Assembly (NCBI RefSeq): GCF_007858285.1
Contig: NZ_VFIL01000003.1
Span: 1-64,000 of the forward strand
DNA from: Pseudomonas brenneri
GTDB taxonomy: Bacteria > Pseudomonadota > Gammaproteobacteria > Pseudomonadales > Pseudomonadaceae
Direction: 5' to 3'
Length of the DNA stretch: 64,000 bases
How positions within the stretch are numbered: position 1 is the first letter of the stretch; each line of letters opens with the position of its first letter. The position numbers and the translations under genes are program-made. The notes below the pieces were generated by a model. That model worked only from the letters and a program-made list of their open reading frames with translations. It ran no database searches and was not told the origin of the DNA. Below are positions 49,720 to 60,563 of the stretch, piece by piece.

Positions 49720-50397
49720 ATGAAATTGCTGGTTGTCGAAGATGAGGCGTTGTTGCGCCATCACCTGTTGACCCGTCTTGGCGACAGCGGTCACGTGGTC
49801 GAAGCCGTGGCCAACGCCGAAGAAGCGCTGTACCAGACCGGGCAATTCAATCATGACCTGGCGATCATCGACCTGGGCCTGCCGGGCATGGGCGGCCTGG
49901 ACCTGATCCGCCAACTGCGCACCCAGGAAAAGACCTTCCCGATCCTGATCCTCACCGCACGCGGCAACTGGCAGGACAAGGTCGAAGGCCTGGCTGCCGG
50001 GGCCGATGACTACGTGGTCAAACCCTTCCAGTTCGAAGAGCTGGAAGCGCGGATGAACGCACTGCTGCGCCGCTCCAGCGGTTTTACCCAATCGACCATC
50101 GTTGCCGGCCCCTTGTTGCTGGACCTCAACCGCAAACAGGCGTCCCTGGATGAGCAACCCCTGGCGCTGACGGCCTATGAGTACCGGATCCTGGAATACC
50201 TGATGCGTCACCACCAGCAAGTGGTGGCCAAGGATCGGTTGATGGAACAACTCTATCCCGATGACGACGAGCGCGATCCGAACGTGATCGAAGTGCTGGT
50301 CGGCCGCCTGCGCCGCAAGCTCGAAGGCCCGGCCGGGTTCAAACCCATCGACACCGTGCGTGGCCTGGGCTATCTGTTTAACGAGCGCTGCCGTTGA
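49720..50397 (+). CDS. phoP: Response regulator PhoP
   Basis: A 225-aa OmpR-type regulator of low-Mg2+ and cationic-peptide responses. The receiver starts MKLLVVEDEALLRHHL with Asp in LAIIDLGLPGMGGLD and Lys in YVVKPFQ; the winged helix ends with VLVGRLRRKLEG. I chose the ATG at 49720, with GGAG 6 bp upstream. It overlaps phoQ by 4 bp. Unlike P. aeruginosa, no oprH precedes it. Confidence 0.92.
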   Translation: MKLLVVEDEALLRHHLLTRLGDSGHVVEAVANAEEALYQTGQFNHDLAIIDLGLPGMGGLDLIRQLRTQEKTFPILILTARGNWQDKVEGLAAGADDYVVKPFQFEELEARMNALLRRSSGFTQSTIVAGPLLLDLNRKQASLDEQPLALTAYEYRILEYLMRHHQQVVAKDRLMEQLYPDDDERDPNVIEVLVGRLRRKLEGPAGFKPIDTVRGLGYLFNERCR

Positions 50398-51740
50398 TTC
50401 GTTCTCTACGTGTACGCCTGATGCTGGCGGCCACCACCCTGGCCGTGTTGTTCATGCTCGGGCTGTTGCCGGCGATGCAGGGCGCGTTCAGCCTGGCGTT
50501 GCAGGACTCCATCGAGCAGCGCCTGGCGTCGGATGTGACCACGCTGATCTCGGCCGCACGGGTCGAAAACAACCGTTTGCTGATGCCGGCGCAGTTGCCC
50601 GACGAGCGCTTCAACCTGACCGATAGCCGCCTGCTGGGCTATATCTATGACCGCGAAGGCCACCTGGTCTGGCGTTCGCGGGCGACCCGTGAAGAAAACA
50701 TCAACTACCGCCCGCGTTACGACGGGCGCGGTAACGAGTTCGCGAAGATCCGCGAGGCCAACGGCCAGGAATTCTTCGTCTATGACGTCGAGGTCAAGCT
50801 GCTGGGAGGCAAGAGCGCGGCGTTCAGTATTGTCGCGCTGCAACCGGTGCGCGAATACCAGGTGACCCTTGAAGGCCTGCGGGAAAACCTCTACCTGGGT
50901 TTCGGCGCGGCCTTGCTGGTGTTGTTGAGCCTGCTGTGGATCGGCCTGACCTGGGGCTTGCAGGCCTTGCGCCGGCTGAGCCAGGAACTGGATGAAATCG
51001 AAGGCGGCACCCGCGAGAGCCTCAGCGAGCAACACCCACGGGAGCTGCTGCGCCTGACCGGTTCCCTCAACCGTCTGTTGCACAGCGAGCGCGAGCAGCG
51101 CACCCGTTACCGTGACTCCCTGGACGACCTGGCCCACAGTCTGAAGACCCCGCTGGCGGTCTTGCAAGGCGTGAGTGAAGACATGGCCCAGCGCCCCCAG
51201 GACCTTGAGCAGGCGCGGGTCTTGCAGTCGCAGATCGAGCGCATGAGCCAGCAGATCAGCTACCAACTGCAGCGCGCCAGCCTGCGCAAAAGCGGCCTGG
51301 TGCGCCACCAGGTGCGCCTGCGTCCGGTGCTGCAAAGCCTGTGCGACACTCTGGACAAGGTCTACCGCGACAAGCGCGTGCGGGCGTCTTTTGCGTTGCC
51401 AGAGCAATGTGACGTACCCATCGAACAGGGCGCCTTGCTGGAATTGCTCGGCAACCTGCTGGAAAACGCCTACCGCCTGTGTTTGAGCGAGGTGCGCATT
51501 ACCCTGGATGAAAGTCCGGATGGCGTGCGCTTGTGCATCGAAGACGATGGCCCCGGCGTGCCACCCGACCAGCGTGCGCGGATCCTGCAGCGCGGCGAGC
51601 GCCTGGATCGCCAGCATCCGGGGCAGGGGATTGGGTTGGCGGTGGTCAAGGACATCATCGAGAGCTATGGCGCGCGGCTGACCCTGGGGGATTCGCCTCT
51701 AGGGGGGGCGGCGTTCAGGATTCATTTTCCGGCTGTTTGA
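50394..51740 (+). CDS. phoQ: Sensor histidine kinase PhoQ
   Basis: A 448-aa kinase with two membrane segments (about 8-30 and 165-187) around a periplasmic sensor of ~135 residues. The phospho-His is in LDDLAHSLKTPLAVL, followed by the ATPase boxes (LGNLLENAYR, EDDGPGVPPDQ, GQGIGLAVVKDI). The start is TTG at 50394, inside the phoP stop (TTGA), so the pair is translationally coupled. Confidence 0.92.
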   Translation: MIRSLRVRLMLAATTLAVLFMLGLLPAMQGAFSLALQDSIEQRLASDVTTLISAARVENNRLLMPAQLPDERFNLTDSRLLGYIYDREGHLVWRSRATREENINYRPRYDGRGNEFAKIREANGQEFFVYDVEVKLLGGKSAAFSIVALQPVREYQVTLEGLRENLYLGFGAALLVLLSLLWIGLTWGLQALRRLSQELDEIEGGTRESLSEQHPRELLRLTGSLNRLLHSEREQRTRYRDSLDDLAHSLKTPLAVLQGVSEDMAQRPQDLEQARVLQSQIERMSQQISYQLQRASLRKSGLVRHQVRLRPVLQSLCDTLDKVYRDKRVRASFALPEQCDVPIEQGALLELLGNLLENAYRLCLSEVRITLDESPDGVRLCIEDDGPGVPPDQRARILQRGERLDRQHPGQGIGLAVVKDIIESYGARLTLGDSPLGGAAFRIHFPAV

Positions 51741-51795
51741 TCTTTATTGGATTCACTGGCCTCATCGCGAGCAAGCCCGTCCAAACACCACATCC

Positions 51796-52794
51796 TCAAC
51801 TTTCCTGTGCCCGATAAGCCCCCGGGGTCACCCCCGTCCACTTCTTGAACGCCCGGTGAAACGCCGAGGGCTCGGAAAAACCCAACTGCTCGGCAATCTC
51901 CTGCAACGACAGATCCGCCCGCCCCAGATGAAAAATCGCAATATCCCGGCGCAGCTCATCCTTGAGGGCCTGGAAGTTGGTGCTTTCCTCACGCAAATGC
52001 CGGCGCAGGGTCTGCGGGCTGATGTGCAGGTGCTGCGCCACGGCCTCCAGGTCCGGCCAGGGTGTGCGGTCGCGGCTCAGCAAGCGGCGGATCTGGCTGC
52101 TCAGGCTATGGCCTTCGTCCGGCCGGGACAGCAGGTCGGCGGGGGAACGTTCGAGGAAGTGCTTGAGGGTGCGTTCGTCCTGCAGCAGTGGCAGGTTCAG
52201 GTAGCGACTGTGGAACACCAGGCTGCTGCTGGCCGCGCTGAACACCAGCGGGCAGGGGAACAGCAGGTCGTATTCGCTGGCATGGACTGGTATCGGGTAG
52301 CTGAAGGTGGCCTGCTCCAGGCGGATGCGCTGGCCAATCAGCCAACTGCCGAGGCGATGCCAGATCACCAGCAGGGATTCGCTCAAAAAGTGGTCCGGGT
52401 CCCACAACTGCGAATCATCCAGGCTCAGGCGCGCCATGTCGCCTTCACGGCTCAGCCGCCAGCGCGGCCCCTGGGGGAACAGGCTGTAGAACAACAAGCC
52501 GCGTTGCAGCGCCTTCTCCAGCGTGCGGCAATGAATCAGCGCATGGCACATCATGGCGAAGGTGCCGCGCTTGCTCGGCCCATCGGCGAACCCCAGGTAT
52601 TCGTCATCCAGGGCCTGCCACAACATCTGCAACAGCCGCGTGAACTGCTCTGGCGCAATGCGCGCGCGTGGCTCCGCCAGCAGTTCGGGGGTAATGCCCA
52701 GTTGCTGCAACAGCGTCGAGCAGTCGTAGCCGGCCCGACGCGCTCCGCCCAAGGCTGCACGGGCGTAATGACTGGCGATGGTGCGTTCGCGCAT
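51796..52794 (-). CDS. AraC family transcriptional regulator
   Basis: A 332-aa regulator. The N-terminal arabinose-binding-like domain (GITPELLAEPRARIAPEQF) is of the type seen in OruR-like regulators, and the C-terminal AraC helix-turn-helix is at about 225-330 (LEAVAQHLHISPQTLRRHL; SLQEIAEQLGFSEPSAFHRAF). I chose the ATG at 52794 with GAGG upstream; the longer frame to 52866 would run into the palindrome shared with dctA. It is divergent from dctA; the ligand is unknown. Confidence 0.85.
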   Translation of the reverse strand: MRERTIASHYARAALGGARRAGYDCSTLLQQLGITPELLAEPRARIAPEQFTRLLQMLWQALDDEYLGFADGPSKRGTFAMMCHALIHCRTLEKALQRGLLFYSLFPQGPRWRLSREGDMARLSLDDSQLWDPDHFLSESLLVIWHRLGSWLIGQRIRLEQATFSYPIPVHASEYDLLFPCPLVFSAASSSLVFHSRYLNLPLLQDERTLKHFLERSPADLLSRPDEGHSLSSQIRRLLSRDRTPWPDLEAVAQHLHISPQTLRRHLREESTNFQALKDELRRDIAIFHLGRADLSLQEIAEQLGFSEPSAFHRAFKKWTGVTPGAYRAQES

Positions 52795-52850
52795 GCAGGG
52801 GCCTCGTCCATTGAGTGGCCGATGGTAGCCATCAGACCTTGGGTGGACAA

Positions 52851-52905
52851 GGCGGATATCCGCCAAATTGTAGGACGAGATCAGGGTGCTGGGCGGATAT
52901 CCGCC
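52851..52905. promoter_or_regulatory. Two perfect GGCGGATATCCGCC palindromes (candidate enhancer sites)
   Basis: The 14-bp palindrome occurs at 52851-52864 and 52892-52905, 41 bp apart (about four helical turns) and 80-130 bp before the sigma-54 promoter of dctA. A degenerate copy, GGCGGATATTTGCC, is at 53088-53101. This is the classic position for a DctD/NtrC-type activator. Confidence 0.7.
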
Positions 52906-52983
52906 ACCGTTTCCAACCAGGCAAACAACCCTGAAAAGGCGTCAGCCCCCTTGGTCCAAGGGCTCCAGGGCTTTTAAGGAAAG

Positions 52984-53000
52984 TGGCACGCCGTTTGCGA
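52984..53000 (+). promoter_or_regulatory. Sigma-54 promoter of dctA
   Basis: TGGCACGCCGTTTGCGA fits the TGGCAC-N5-TTGC consensus exactly, with GG and GC separated by 10 bases. Transcription should start near 53010, about 120 bp before the dctA ATG. Confidence 0.9.
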
Positions 53001-53128
53001 TAGGGAGTACAGACCTGCCAGCCAGCAGCTCGCCAAAACAAATCCCTCCAGTGCAGGAGGGTTCGCAATTCAAGTGTCGTGGGCAATGGCGGATATTTGC
53101 CCCACGGGACTCTTGAGGAAACTTTGCA

Positions 53129-54460
53129 ATGACGACTCGTCAGCCGTTCTACAAAACCCTGTACTTCCAGGTAATCGTTGCCATCGTTATCGGTATCCTG
53201 CTCGGTCACTTCTACCCGCAGACCGGCGTGGCCCTCAAGCCACTGGGTGACGGCTTTATCAAGCTGATCAAAATGGTCATCGCCCCGATCATCTTCTGTA
53301 CCGTTGTCAGCGGCATCGCCGGCATGCAGAGCATGAAGTCGGTGGGCAAGACCGGTGGCTACGCGCTGCTGTACTTCGAAATCGTGTCCACCATCGCCCT
53401 GTTGATCGGCCTGGTCGTGGTCAACGTGGTGCAGCCAGGCGCTGGCATGCACATCGACGTCGCTACCCTGGACGCCTCGAAAGTCGCGGCCTACGTCACC
53501 GCCGGTAAAGACCAGAGCATCGTCGGCTTTATCCTCAACGTGATCCCGAACACCATCGTCGGCGCCTTCGCCAACGGCGATATCCTGCAAGTGCTGATGT
53601 TCTCGGTGATCTTCGGTTTCGCCCTGCACCGCCTGGGTGCCTACGGCAAGCCGGTGCTGGACTTCATCGATCGCTTCGCCCACGTGATGTTCAACATCAT
53701 CAACATGATCATGAAGCTCGCGCCAATCGGTGCCCTGGGCGCCATGGCGTTCACCATCGGTGCCTACGGTGTGGGCTCGCTGGTGCAACTGGGTCAGTTG
53801 ATGATCTGCTTCTACATCACCTGCATCCTGTTCGTGCTGGTCGTACTGGGTGGCATCTGCCGCGCCCACGGTTTCAGCGTGCTGAAGCTGGTGCGCTACA
53901 TCCGTGAAGAACTGTTGATCGTACTGGGTACTTCGTCTTCCGAATCCGCACTGCCGCGCATGCTGATCAAGATGGAGCGCCTGGGTGCGAAGAAATCGGT
54001 GGTTGGCCTGGTTATCCCGACTGGCTACTCCTTCAACCTCGACGGTACTTCGATCTACCTGACCATGGCTGCTGTGTTCATCGCCCAGGCGACTGACACC
54101 CACATGGACATCACCCACCAGATCACCCTGTTGCTGGTGCTGCTGCTGTCCTCCAAAGGCGCTGCTGGCGTGACTGGTAGTGGTTTCATCGTACTGGCCG
54201 CGACCCTGTCGGCTGTTGGCCACCTGCCGGTTGCCGGTCTGGCGCTGATCCTCGGTATTGACCGCTTCATGTCCGAAGCCCGCGCCCTGACCAACCTGGT
54301 CGGTAACGCTGTAGCGACCATCGTCGTGGCCAAGTGGGTCAAGGAACTGGACACCGACAAGCTGCAAAGCGAGCTGGCTTCCGGCGGTACCGGTATCTCC
54401 GAAACCCGCGAACTGGATGACCTGGGCGTGGCCGAAGGCCCGGCGCCAGCGCTCAAGTAA
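53129..54460 (+). CDS. dctA: C4-dicarboxylate transporter DctA
   Basis: A 443-aa cation symporter for succinate, fumarate and malate in the inner membrane, of the glutamate-transporter fold. Marks are [20 protein letters not shown], the serine-rich hairpin [28 protein letters not shown] and the tail-end [22 protein letters not shown] lies before the ATG. Expression should be sigma-54 dependent. Confidence 0.96.
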   Translation: MTTRQPFYKTLYFQVIVAIVIGILLGHFYPQTGVALKPLGDGFIKLIKMVIAPIIFCTVVSGIAGMQSMKSVGKTGGYALLYFEIVSTIALLIGLVVVNVVQPGAGMHIDVATLDASKVAAYVTAGKDQSIVGFILNVIPNTIVGAFANGDILQVLMFSVIFGFALHRLGAYGKPVLDFIDRFAHVMFNIINMIMKLAPIGALGAMAFTIGAYGVGSLVQLGQLMICFYITCILFVLVVLGGICRAHGFSVLKLVRYIREELLIVLGTSSSESALPRMLIKMERLGAKKSVVGLVIPTGYSFNLDGTSIYLTMAAVFIAQATDTHMDITHQITLLLVLLLSSKGAAGVTGSGFIVLAATLSAVGHLPVAGLALILGIDRFMSEARALTNLVGNAVATIVVAKWVKELDTDKLQSELASGGTGISETRELDDLGVAEGPAPALK

Positions 54461-54477
54461 ACGCTGACGCGGTACTG

Positions 54478-54504
54478 AAAAAACCATCTTCGGATGGTTT
54501 TTTT
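54478..54504 (+). terminator. Terminator of dctA
   Basis: AAAACCATC and GATGGTTTT around TTCG, followed by further T residues. Confidence 0.9.
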
Positions 54505-54610
54505 GTGGGCGGGCGAGCGCAACGGTCACTGTCGATGATGGTTCCGGTAATTGCCGCTGGCGCCCAAGGCTGACTACTCTGTGCCCCATCGAACTGGAAT
54601 CGGAGCTCCC

Positions 54611-55792
54611 ATGTCAGGCCCCTTGGCGTCCCTCAAAGTGCTGGATTTCTCGACCTTGTTGCCGGGGCCTTTCGCTTCGCTGCTGTTGGCGGACATGGGC
54701 GCCGAAGTCTTGCGCATCGAATCCCCCACGCGCATGGACCTGCTGCGGGTGTTGCCGCCCCACGACCGTGGCGTGTCGGCCAGCCATGCCTACCTCAATC
54801 GCAACAAGCGCAGCCTGGCCTTGGACCTCAAGCAGCCCGAGGCGCTGGAGATCGTGCGGCAACTGGTGGCCGACTACGACATCGTGCTGGAGCAGTTCCG
54901 CCCCGGGGTCATGGAGCGCCTGGGCTTGGGTTACGAAGCGTTGAAGGCGATCAACCCGAAGCTGATCTACGTGTCCATCACCGGCTATGGCCAGACTGGC
55001 CCCTACAAGGACCGTGCCGGGCATGACATCAATTACCTGGCACTGTCCGGCATCGCCAGCTACACCGGGCGCCAGGACAGCGGGCCGCTCCCCTTGGGCG
55101 TGCAAGTGGCGGATGTGGGCGGCGGTTCGTTGCATGCAGTGGTCGGCTTGCTGGCGGCGGTGATTGCACGGCAGCACAGCGGTGTGGGCCAGTATCTGGA
55201 TGTGAGCATGACCGACTGCGCCTTCAGCCTCAACGCCATGTCGGGCGCGGCCTACCTGGCTTGTGGCGTGGCGCCGGGGAGGGAAGACCAGGTGCTCAAT
55301 GGCGGCAGTTTCTACGATTACTACCGCTCGCGGGACGGGCGCTGGTTATCCGTCGGCAGCCTCGAACCTGGGTTTATGCAGCAACTGTGTATCGCGCTGG
55401 GGCGCCCTGAGCTGGCGGCCCAGGGGTTATCGCCCAAGCCCGAGCAGCAGAAGGCACTCAAGCAGGCGTTGCAGGTGGAGTTTGAACGGCACAGTTTTGA
55501 AGAGCTGTGTGCAATGTTTGCCGGGGTCGATGCCTGCGTGGAACCGGTGCTCAGTGTGGGCGAAGCCCTGGAACACCCGCAATTGCAGGCCCGGGAGCTG
55601 GTGAGCCAGGTGCCGCGTGGGGATGGCTCGTTCCAGGCGCAGATGGCGTGCCCGCTGAAGTTTTCCGAGGGGTTGCCGGAGCCGAGGCATATTGGGGTGG
55701 CGGTGGGGGCGCATAGTGAGCAGGTATTGGATGAGCTGGGGTTCAGCGCTCAGCGGATAGCCGAGTTGCGGGGTGCCAAGGTGGTTGGATAA
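54611..55792 (+). CDS. CaiB/BaiF family CoA transferase
   Basis: A 393-aa class III CoA transferase or acyl-CoA racemase. Conserved parts are LKVLDFSTLLPGPFAS, LLADMGAEVLRIE, NRNKRSLALDLK and the catalytic-Asp region LDVSMTDCAFSL. I chose the ATG at 54611 with GGAG 5-6 bp upstream; the longer frame is not family-like. The acyl substrate cannot be read from the sequence; alpha-methylacyl-CoA racemase activity is one possibility. It follows dctA but has its own promoter region. Confidence 0.87.
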   Translation: MSGPLASLKVLDFSTLLPGPFASLLLADMGAEVLRIESPTRMDLLRVLPPHDRGVSASHAYLNRNKRSLALDLKQPEALEIVRQLVADYDIVLEQFRPGVMERLGLGYEALKAINPKLIYVSITGYGQTGPYKDRAGHDINYLALSGIASYTGRQDSGPLPLGVQVADVGGGSLHAVVGLLAAVIARQHSGVGQYLDVSMTDCAFSLNAMSGAAYLACGVAPGREDQVLNGGSFYDYYRSRDGRWLSVGSLEPGFMQQLCIALGRPELAAQGLSPKPEQQKALKQALQVEFERHSFEELCAMFAGVDACVEPVLSVGEALEHPQLQARELVSQVPRGDGSFQAQMACPLKFSEGLPEPRHIGVAVGAHSEQVLDELGFSAQRIAELRGAKVVG

Positions 55793-55802
55793 CGCCTGTT
55801 CG

Positions 55803-55885
55803 GGCCCCATCGCAGGCAAGCCAGCTCCCACATTGAAGGTATTCACAAATCAAAATGTGGGAGCGGGCTTGCCCGCGATGGGGCC
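55803..55885. repeat. Long inverted REP pair
   Basis: Arms of roughly 31 bp (GGCCCCATCGCAGGCAAGCC and GGCTTGCCCGCGATGGGGCC, plus GCTCCCACATT / AATGTGGGAGC) are separated by 20 bp. It lies between the converging CoA transferase and sprT genes and could act as a terminator for both. Confidence 0.8.
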
Positions 55886-55905
55886 AGTGAAACCACCCCA
55901 AAACC

Positions 55906-56400
55906 TCACTCGACCCGAGTCTCCCCAGTAAACACCAACGTCTCCCGGCAGCGCCGGCACAAATACCGCCGCCCCTGATTCACCAACCCATGACGCTGGG
56001 CTGAGAACGGAAAGTCACTCTCGGCACACGGGCACCGGTAGATATAGCGCGTCACGCGCCGCCGCTGGATCTCATAGGTGTGGCACCGATCCGGCGGCAG
56101 TTCGTAGACCCCGCGCATGATCAACTGCCATTCCTCACCATGGGGCTGGATGCGTTCGCCAAACAATTGGTGGGCAATCAAGTGCGCCACTTCGTGGGCG
56201 ACCGTCTGTTTGAGGAAATGTTGGCTGTTTTCCCGGTACAGCTGGGGGTTGAAGCGCAGCAGGTTCTCGTGCAAATGCGCGACACCGGCTTTCTGGCCGC
56301 GGAGCTTGAGGCTGACCTTGGGGCGTTTGAAACTTCGTTTGAAAAAGGATTCGGCTTGCAGGAAACAATCTTCGACGCGGGTATTGAGTTGCTCGGGCAT
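55906..56400 (-). CDS. sprT: SprT family zinc metalloprotease-like protein
   Basis: A 164-aa SprT-like protein. The zinc motif is VAHEVAHLIAHQL (HExxH) with GEEWQ after it, and the C-terminal part is a zinc ribbon (YRCPCAESDF; YLCRRCRETL). The eukaryotic relatives repair DNA-protein crosslinks; the role in bacteria is unsettled. I chose the ATG at 56400; a start three codons earlier is too close to the GGAG. Confidence 0.87.
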   Translation of the reverse strand: MPEQLNTRVEDCFLQAESFFKRSFKRPKVSLKLRGQKAGVAHLHENLLRFNPQLYRENSQHFLKQTVAHEVAHLIAHQLFGERIQPHGEEWQLIMRGVYELPPDRCHTYEIQRRRVTRYIYRCPCAESDFPFSAQRHGLVNQGRRYLCRRCRETLVFTGETRVE

Positions 56401-56529
56401 GCTGTACATATCTCCAGAGATGTCCAGTATGCCGCATCCAGGGGTGTTTCCGAATCTGTCAGGCGCCGAATGGTCATGCATAACGCACAAAGCCACCTTG
56501 CGGTGGCTATTCCTGCGGTTGAAAGCGTG

Positions 56530-57132
56530 TCAGTTGGTGTAGATCGGTCCTACGCCCAGGCCCCAGACAATCACGGTAAACGCCATGATCGCCACCAGTA
56601 CCACCAGGCCTACCGCCAGCACCGAGCTGGAAAACAGGAAGCCTTCGTCCGGGTCGATGCTCATGAAGGTCGGTAGCCCCACATACAGCAGGTAAACGGT
56701 GTAGCAAATAGCCGCCGTGCCCACCACCATTCCCAGCCACATATGCGGATACAGCGCCGCCAGCCCGCCGATAAACAAGGGAGTCGCGGTGTAGGTGGCG
56801 AATGCCACGCAGCGCGCCATGCTCGGATTGGCGTCATAAGTGCGCGCCATCCAGTGAATGAAGGCGCCCATTACCGCAACGCCGCCGAGCATTGCCAGGT
56901 ACGACATGATGGTCATCCACAACGCACTTTCCTGGGTCAGCATGACCGGGGCGCGACTGCCGATGACCCAGCCGACCTGGGTCGTGCCGATAAAGGCTGA
57001 TACGGCGGGGATCGCCGCGAGAATCAGCGTGTGAGTGAGGTACATGTGGCTGATGCTTTCTTCTTTATCGCCACGAATTTCCCGCCATTCCTGGTCGGGA
57101 TGGGTGAAAAGCCCCACGACGTGATGGATCAT
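56530..57132 (-). CDS. Yip1 family inner-membrane protein
   Basis: A 200-aa protein with five predicted membrane segments (e.g. TLILAAIPAVSAFIG, LAMLGGVAVMGAFIH, VLAVGLVVLVAIMAF). The N-terminus, HVVGLFTHPDQEWREIR, is typical of the YIP1 domain in bacteria. I chose the ATG at 57132 with AGGAGT upstream. The function is unknown. Confidence 0.82.
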   Translation of the reverse strand: MIHHVVGLFTHPDQEWREIRGDKEESISHMYLTHTLILAAIPAVSAFIGTTQVGWVIGSRAPVMLTQESALWMTIMSYLAMLGGVAVMGAFIHWMARTYDANPSMARCVAFATYTATPLFIGGLAALYPHMWLGMVVGTAAICYTVYLLYVGLPTFMSIDPDEGFLFSSSVLAVGLVVLVAIMAFTVIVWGLGVGPIYTN

Positions 57133-57434
57133 GCCAGTCACTCCTGTCGTTATTACCATCGCCCCCCAAGCGGAGCGCCCGCCGGCCAAGTGGCCTGAAA
57201 GGTCTGGATATATGTGCGACCTTATGTCGCAGTATAGGAAGTGATGACCGGAAAAACTGTAGGGCTTTAGAGCAAATCGCGCTGTAAACACGGGGCTTAA
57301 TCGCGGCGAGGTCTGTCGATGGCGATGAATTGCAATGTGAAAGGGTACAAGTCCCTCCCACATTGGAACTCGGTGCTCCATACCGTTAAAATACCCGGCT
57401 TTTCGTCAGACACCTTTTCGCGGATCCAAGCGCC
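57133..57434. other. Divergent intergenic region between the Yip1-family gene and ttcA
   Basis: About 300 bp without a supported gene. GTTAAAATACCC near 57385 could hold the -10 of ttcA. Nothing else stands out. Confidence 0.35.
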
Positions 57435-58259
57435 ATGGGCACTCTTACCGTCAATCAGAACAAACTGCAAAAACGCCTGCGTCGCTTGGCCGGTGAGGCC
57501 GTCGCTGACTTCAACATGATCGAGGAGGGCGACAAGGTCATGGTCTGCCTGTCCGGCGGCAAGGACAGCTACACCCTGCTGGACGTGCTGATGCACCTGC
57601 AAAAGGTCGCACCGATCAAGTTCGACATCGTCGCCGTGAACATGGACCAGAAGCAGCCCGGTTTCCCCGAGGATGTGCTGCCGGCCTACCTCAAGACCCT
57701 CGGCATCGAATACCACATCGTCGAGAAAGACACCTATTCGGTGGTCAAGGAACTGATTCCGGAAGGCAAGACCACCTGCTCGCTGTGCTCGCGCCTGCGT
57801 CGTGGCACGCTGTACACCTTTGCCGATGAAATCGGCGCGACCAAGATGGCTCTGGGTCATCACCGCGATGACATCGTCGAAACCTTCTTTCTCAACATGT
57901 TCTTCAACGGCTCCCTCAAGGCCATGCCGCCCAAGCTGCGCGCCGATGATGGGCGCAACGTGGTGATCCGGCCGCTGGCGTATTGCAACGAGAAGGACAT
58001 CCAGGCCTACTCCGACTTCAAGCAATTCCCGATCATCCCCTGCAACCTCTGCGGCTCCCAGGAAAACCTGCAGCGCCAGGTGGTCAAGGACATGCTTCAG
58101 GACTGGGACCGCAAGACGCCGGGGCGTACCGAAAGCATCTTCCGCAGCTTGCAGAATGTGATTCCGTCGCAGTTGGCCGACCGCAACCTGTTCGACTTCA
58201 CCAGCCTGCGTATCGATGAAACCGCCGCTTCACGCTTCGTCAATATTGTGAACCTCTGA
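57435..58259 (+). CDS. ttcA: tRNA 2-thiocytidine synthetase TtcA
   Basis: A 274-aa Fe-S enzyme thiolating cytidine 32 of certain tRNAs. The PP-loop is [14 protein letters not shown]; two CxxC motifs, TTCSLCSRL and IPCNLCGSQ, hold the cluster. The start is the ATG at 57435. The window's own tRNA-Ser(GCT) and tRNA-Arg species are of the types modified in E. coli. Confidence 0.95.
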   Translation: MGTLTVNQNKLQKRLRRLAGEAVADFNMIEEGDKVMVCLSGGKDSYTLLDVLMHLQKVAPIKFDIVAVNMDQKQPGFPEDVLPAYLKTLGIEYHIVEKDTYSVVKELIPEGKTTCSLCSRLRRGTLYTFADEIGATKMALGHHRDDIVETFFLNMFFNGSLKAMPPKLRADDGRNVVIRPLAYCNEKDIQAYSDFKQFPIIPCNLCGSQENLQRQVVKDMLQDWDRKTPGRTESIFRSLQNVIPSQLADRNLFDFTSLRIDETAASRFVNIVNL

Positions 58260-58326
58260 GCATTTTTCACGCTCTGACAGACGGCGCTCATGGGCGCCGT
58301 TTTCATTTCAACCCGTAGGAGAGGGC

Positions 58327-58998
58327 ATGCGCGATTACAAATGGCTGCACGAATACTGTCTGAATCGCTTTGGTTCGGCGGCCGAGTTGGAAGCCCACCT
58401 GCCTGTGCCCAAGACGCCGGCGCAATTGCGCCAGATCAGCGATGAGCGCTACCTGTCGACCCTGTCGCTGCGGGTGTTTCGCGCCGGTCTCAAACACAGT
58501 GTGGTGGACGCCAAGTGGCCAGCGTTCGAGCAGGTGTTCTTCGGATTCGACCCGGAAAAAGTGGTGTTGATGGGGGCCGAGCACCTGGAGCGCCTGATGC
58601 AGGACACGCGGATCATCCGCCACCTGGGCAAGCTCAAGAGCGTGCCGCGCAATGCGCAGATGATCCTCGACGTCGCGCAGGAAAAGGGCAGCTTCGGCGC
58701 ACTGATCGCCGATTGGCCGGTGACGGATATTGTCGGCTTGTGGAAATACCTGAGCAAACACGGACACCAACTGGGCGGGCTGTCAGCCCCACGCTTTTTG
58801 CGCATGGTCGGCAAGGACACCTTTGTGCCGAGCTATGACGTGGTCGCGGCGCTGAATGCGCAGAAGATTGTCGACAAGGCCCCTACCAGCCTGCGTGACC
58901 TGGCGACGGTGCAGGCGGCGTTCAACCAGTGGCACGCCGAAAGTGGGCGGCCGATGTGCCAGTTGTCGATGATGCTGGCCTACACCGTCAACCATTGA
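58327..58998 (+). CDS. DNA-3-methyladenine glycosylase I family protein (divergent)
   Basis: A 223-aa protein of the Tag/adenine-glycosylase fold (SLRVFRAGLKHSVVDAKW; RNAQMILDVAQEKGSF; GPSLRD-like GRP end). It lacks the N-terminal Cys and C-terminal His/Cys zinc ligands of E. coli Tag, so its base specificity may differ. AGGAGAG lies before the ATG, 67 bp after ttcA. Confidence 0.8.
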   Translation: MRDYKWLHEYCLNRFGSAAELEAHLPVPKTPAQLRQISDERYLSTLSLRVFRAGLKHSVVDAKWPAFEQVFFGFDPEKVVLMGAEHLERLMQDTRIIRHLGKLKSVPRNAQMILDVAQEKGSFGALIADWPVTDIVGLWKYLSKHGHQLGGLSAPRFLRMVGKDTFVPSYDVVAALNAQKIVDKAPTSLRDLATVQAAFNQWHAESGRPMCQLSMMLAYTVNH

Positions 58999-59000
58999 CC

Positions 59001-59095
59001 TGTAGGAGCGAGCTTGCTCGCGAAGAACCTGAGGGCGCCGCGTGCATTCTGAATGCCCGCGTCATCGTTAACGTTTTTCGCGAGCAAGCTCGCTT

Positions 59096-59100
<5 letters not shown>
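59001..59100. repeat. REPIN, 100-bp class, reverse orientation, overlapping a stop codon
   Basis: The arms TGTAGGAGCGAGCTTGCTCG and GAGCAAGCTCGCTTCTACA span 100 bp; the inner CATCGTTAACG is next to the right arm. Its right end supplies the TAG stop of the DUF2069 gene. Confidence 0.9.
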
Positions 59101-60448
<1,348 letters not shown>

Positions 60449-60563
60449 GTGCGGGTCGCATCTTGCGTAAGGTGGCGGGTATTCTACCTGCGCTGTGGCG
60501 TGTCCTTAAACCGTAAGAGGCGATAGGCCGCAGCCCACGTTCATTTTTGCTAAGGATTACCCC

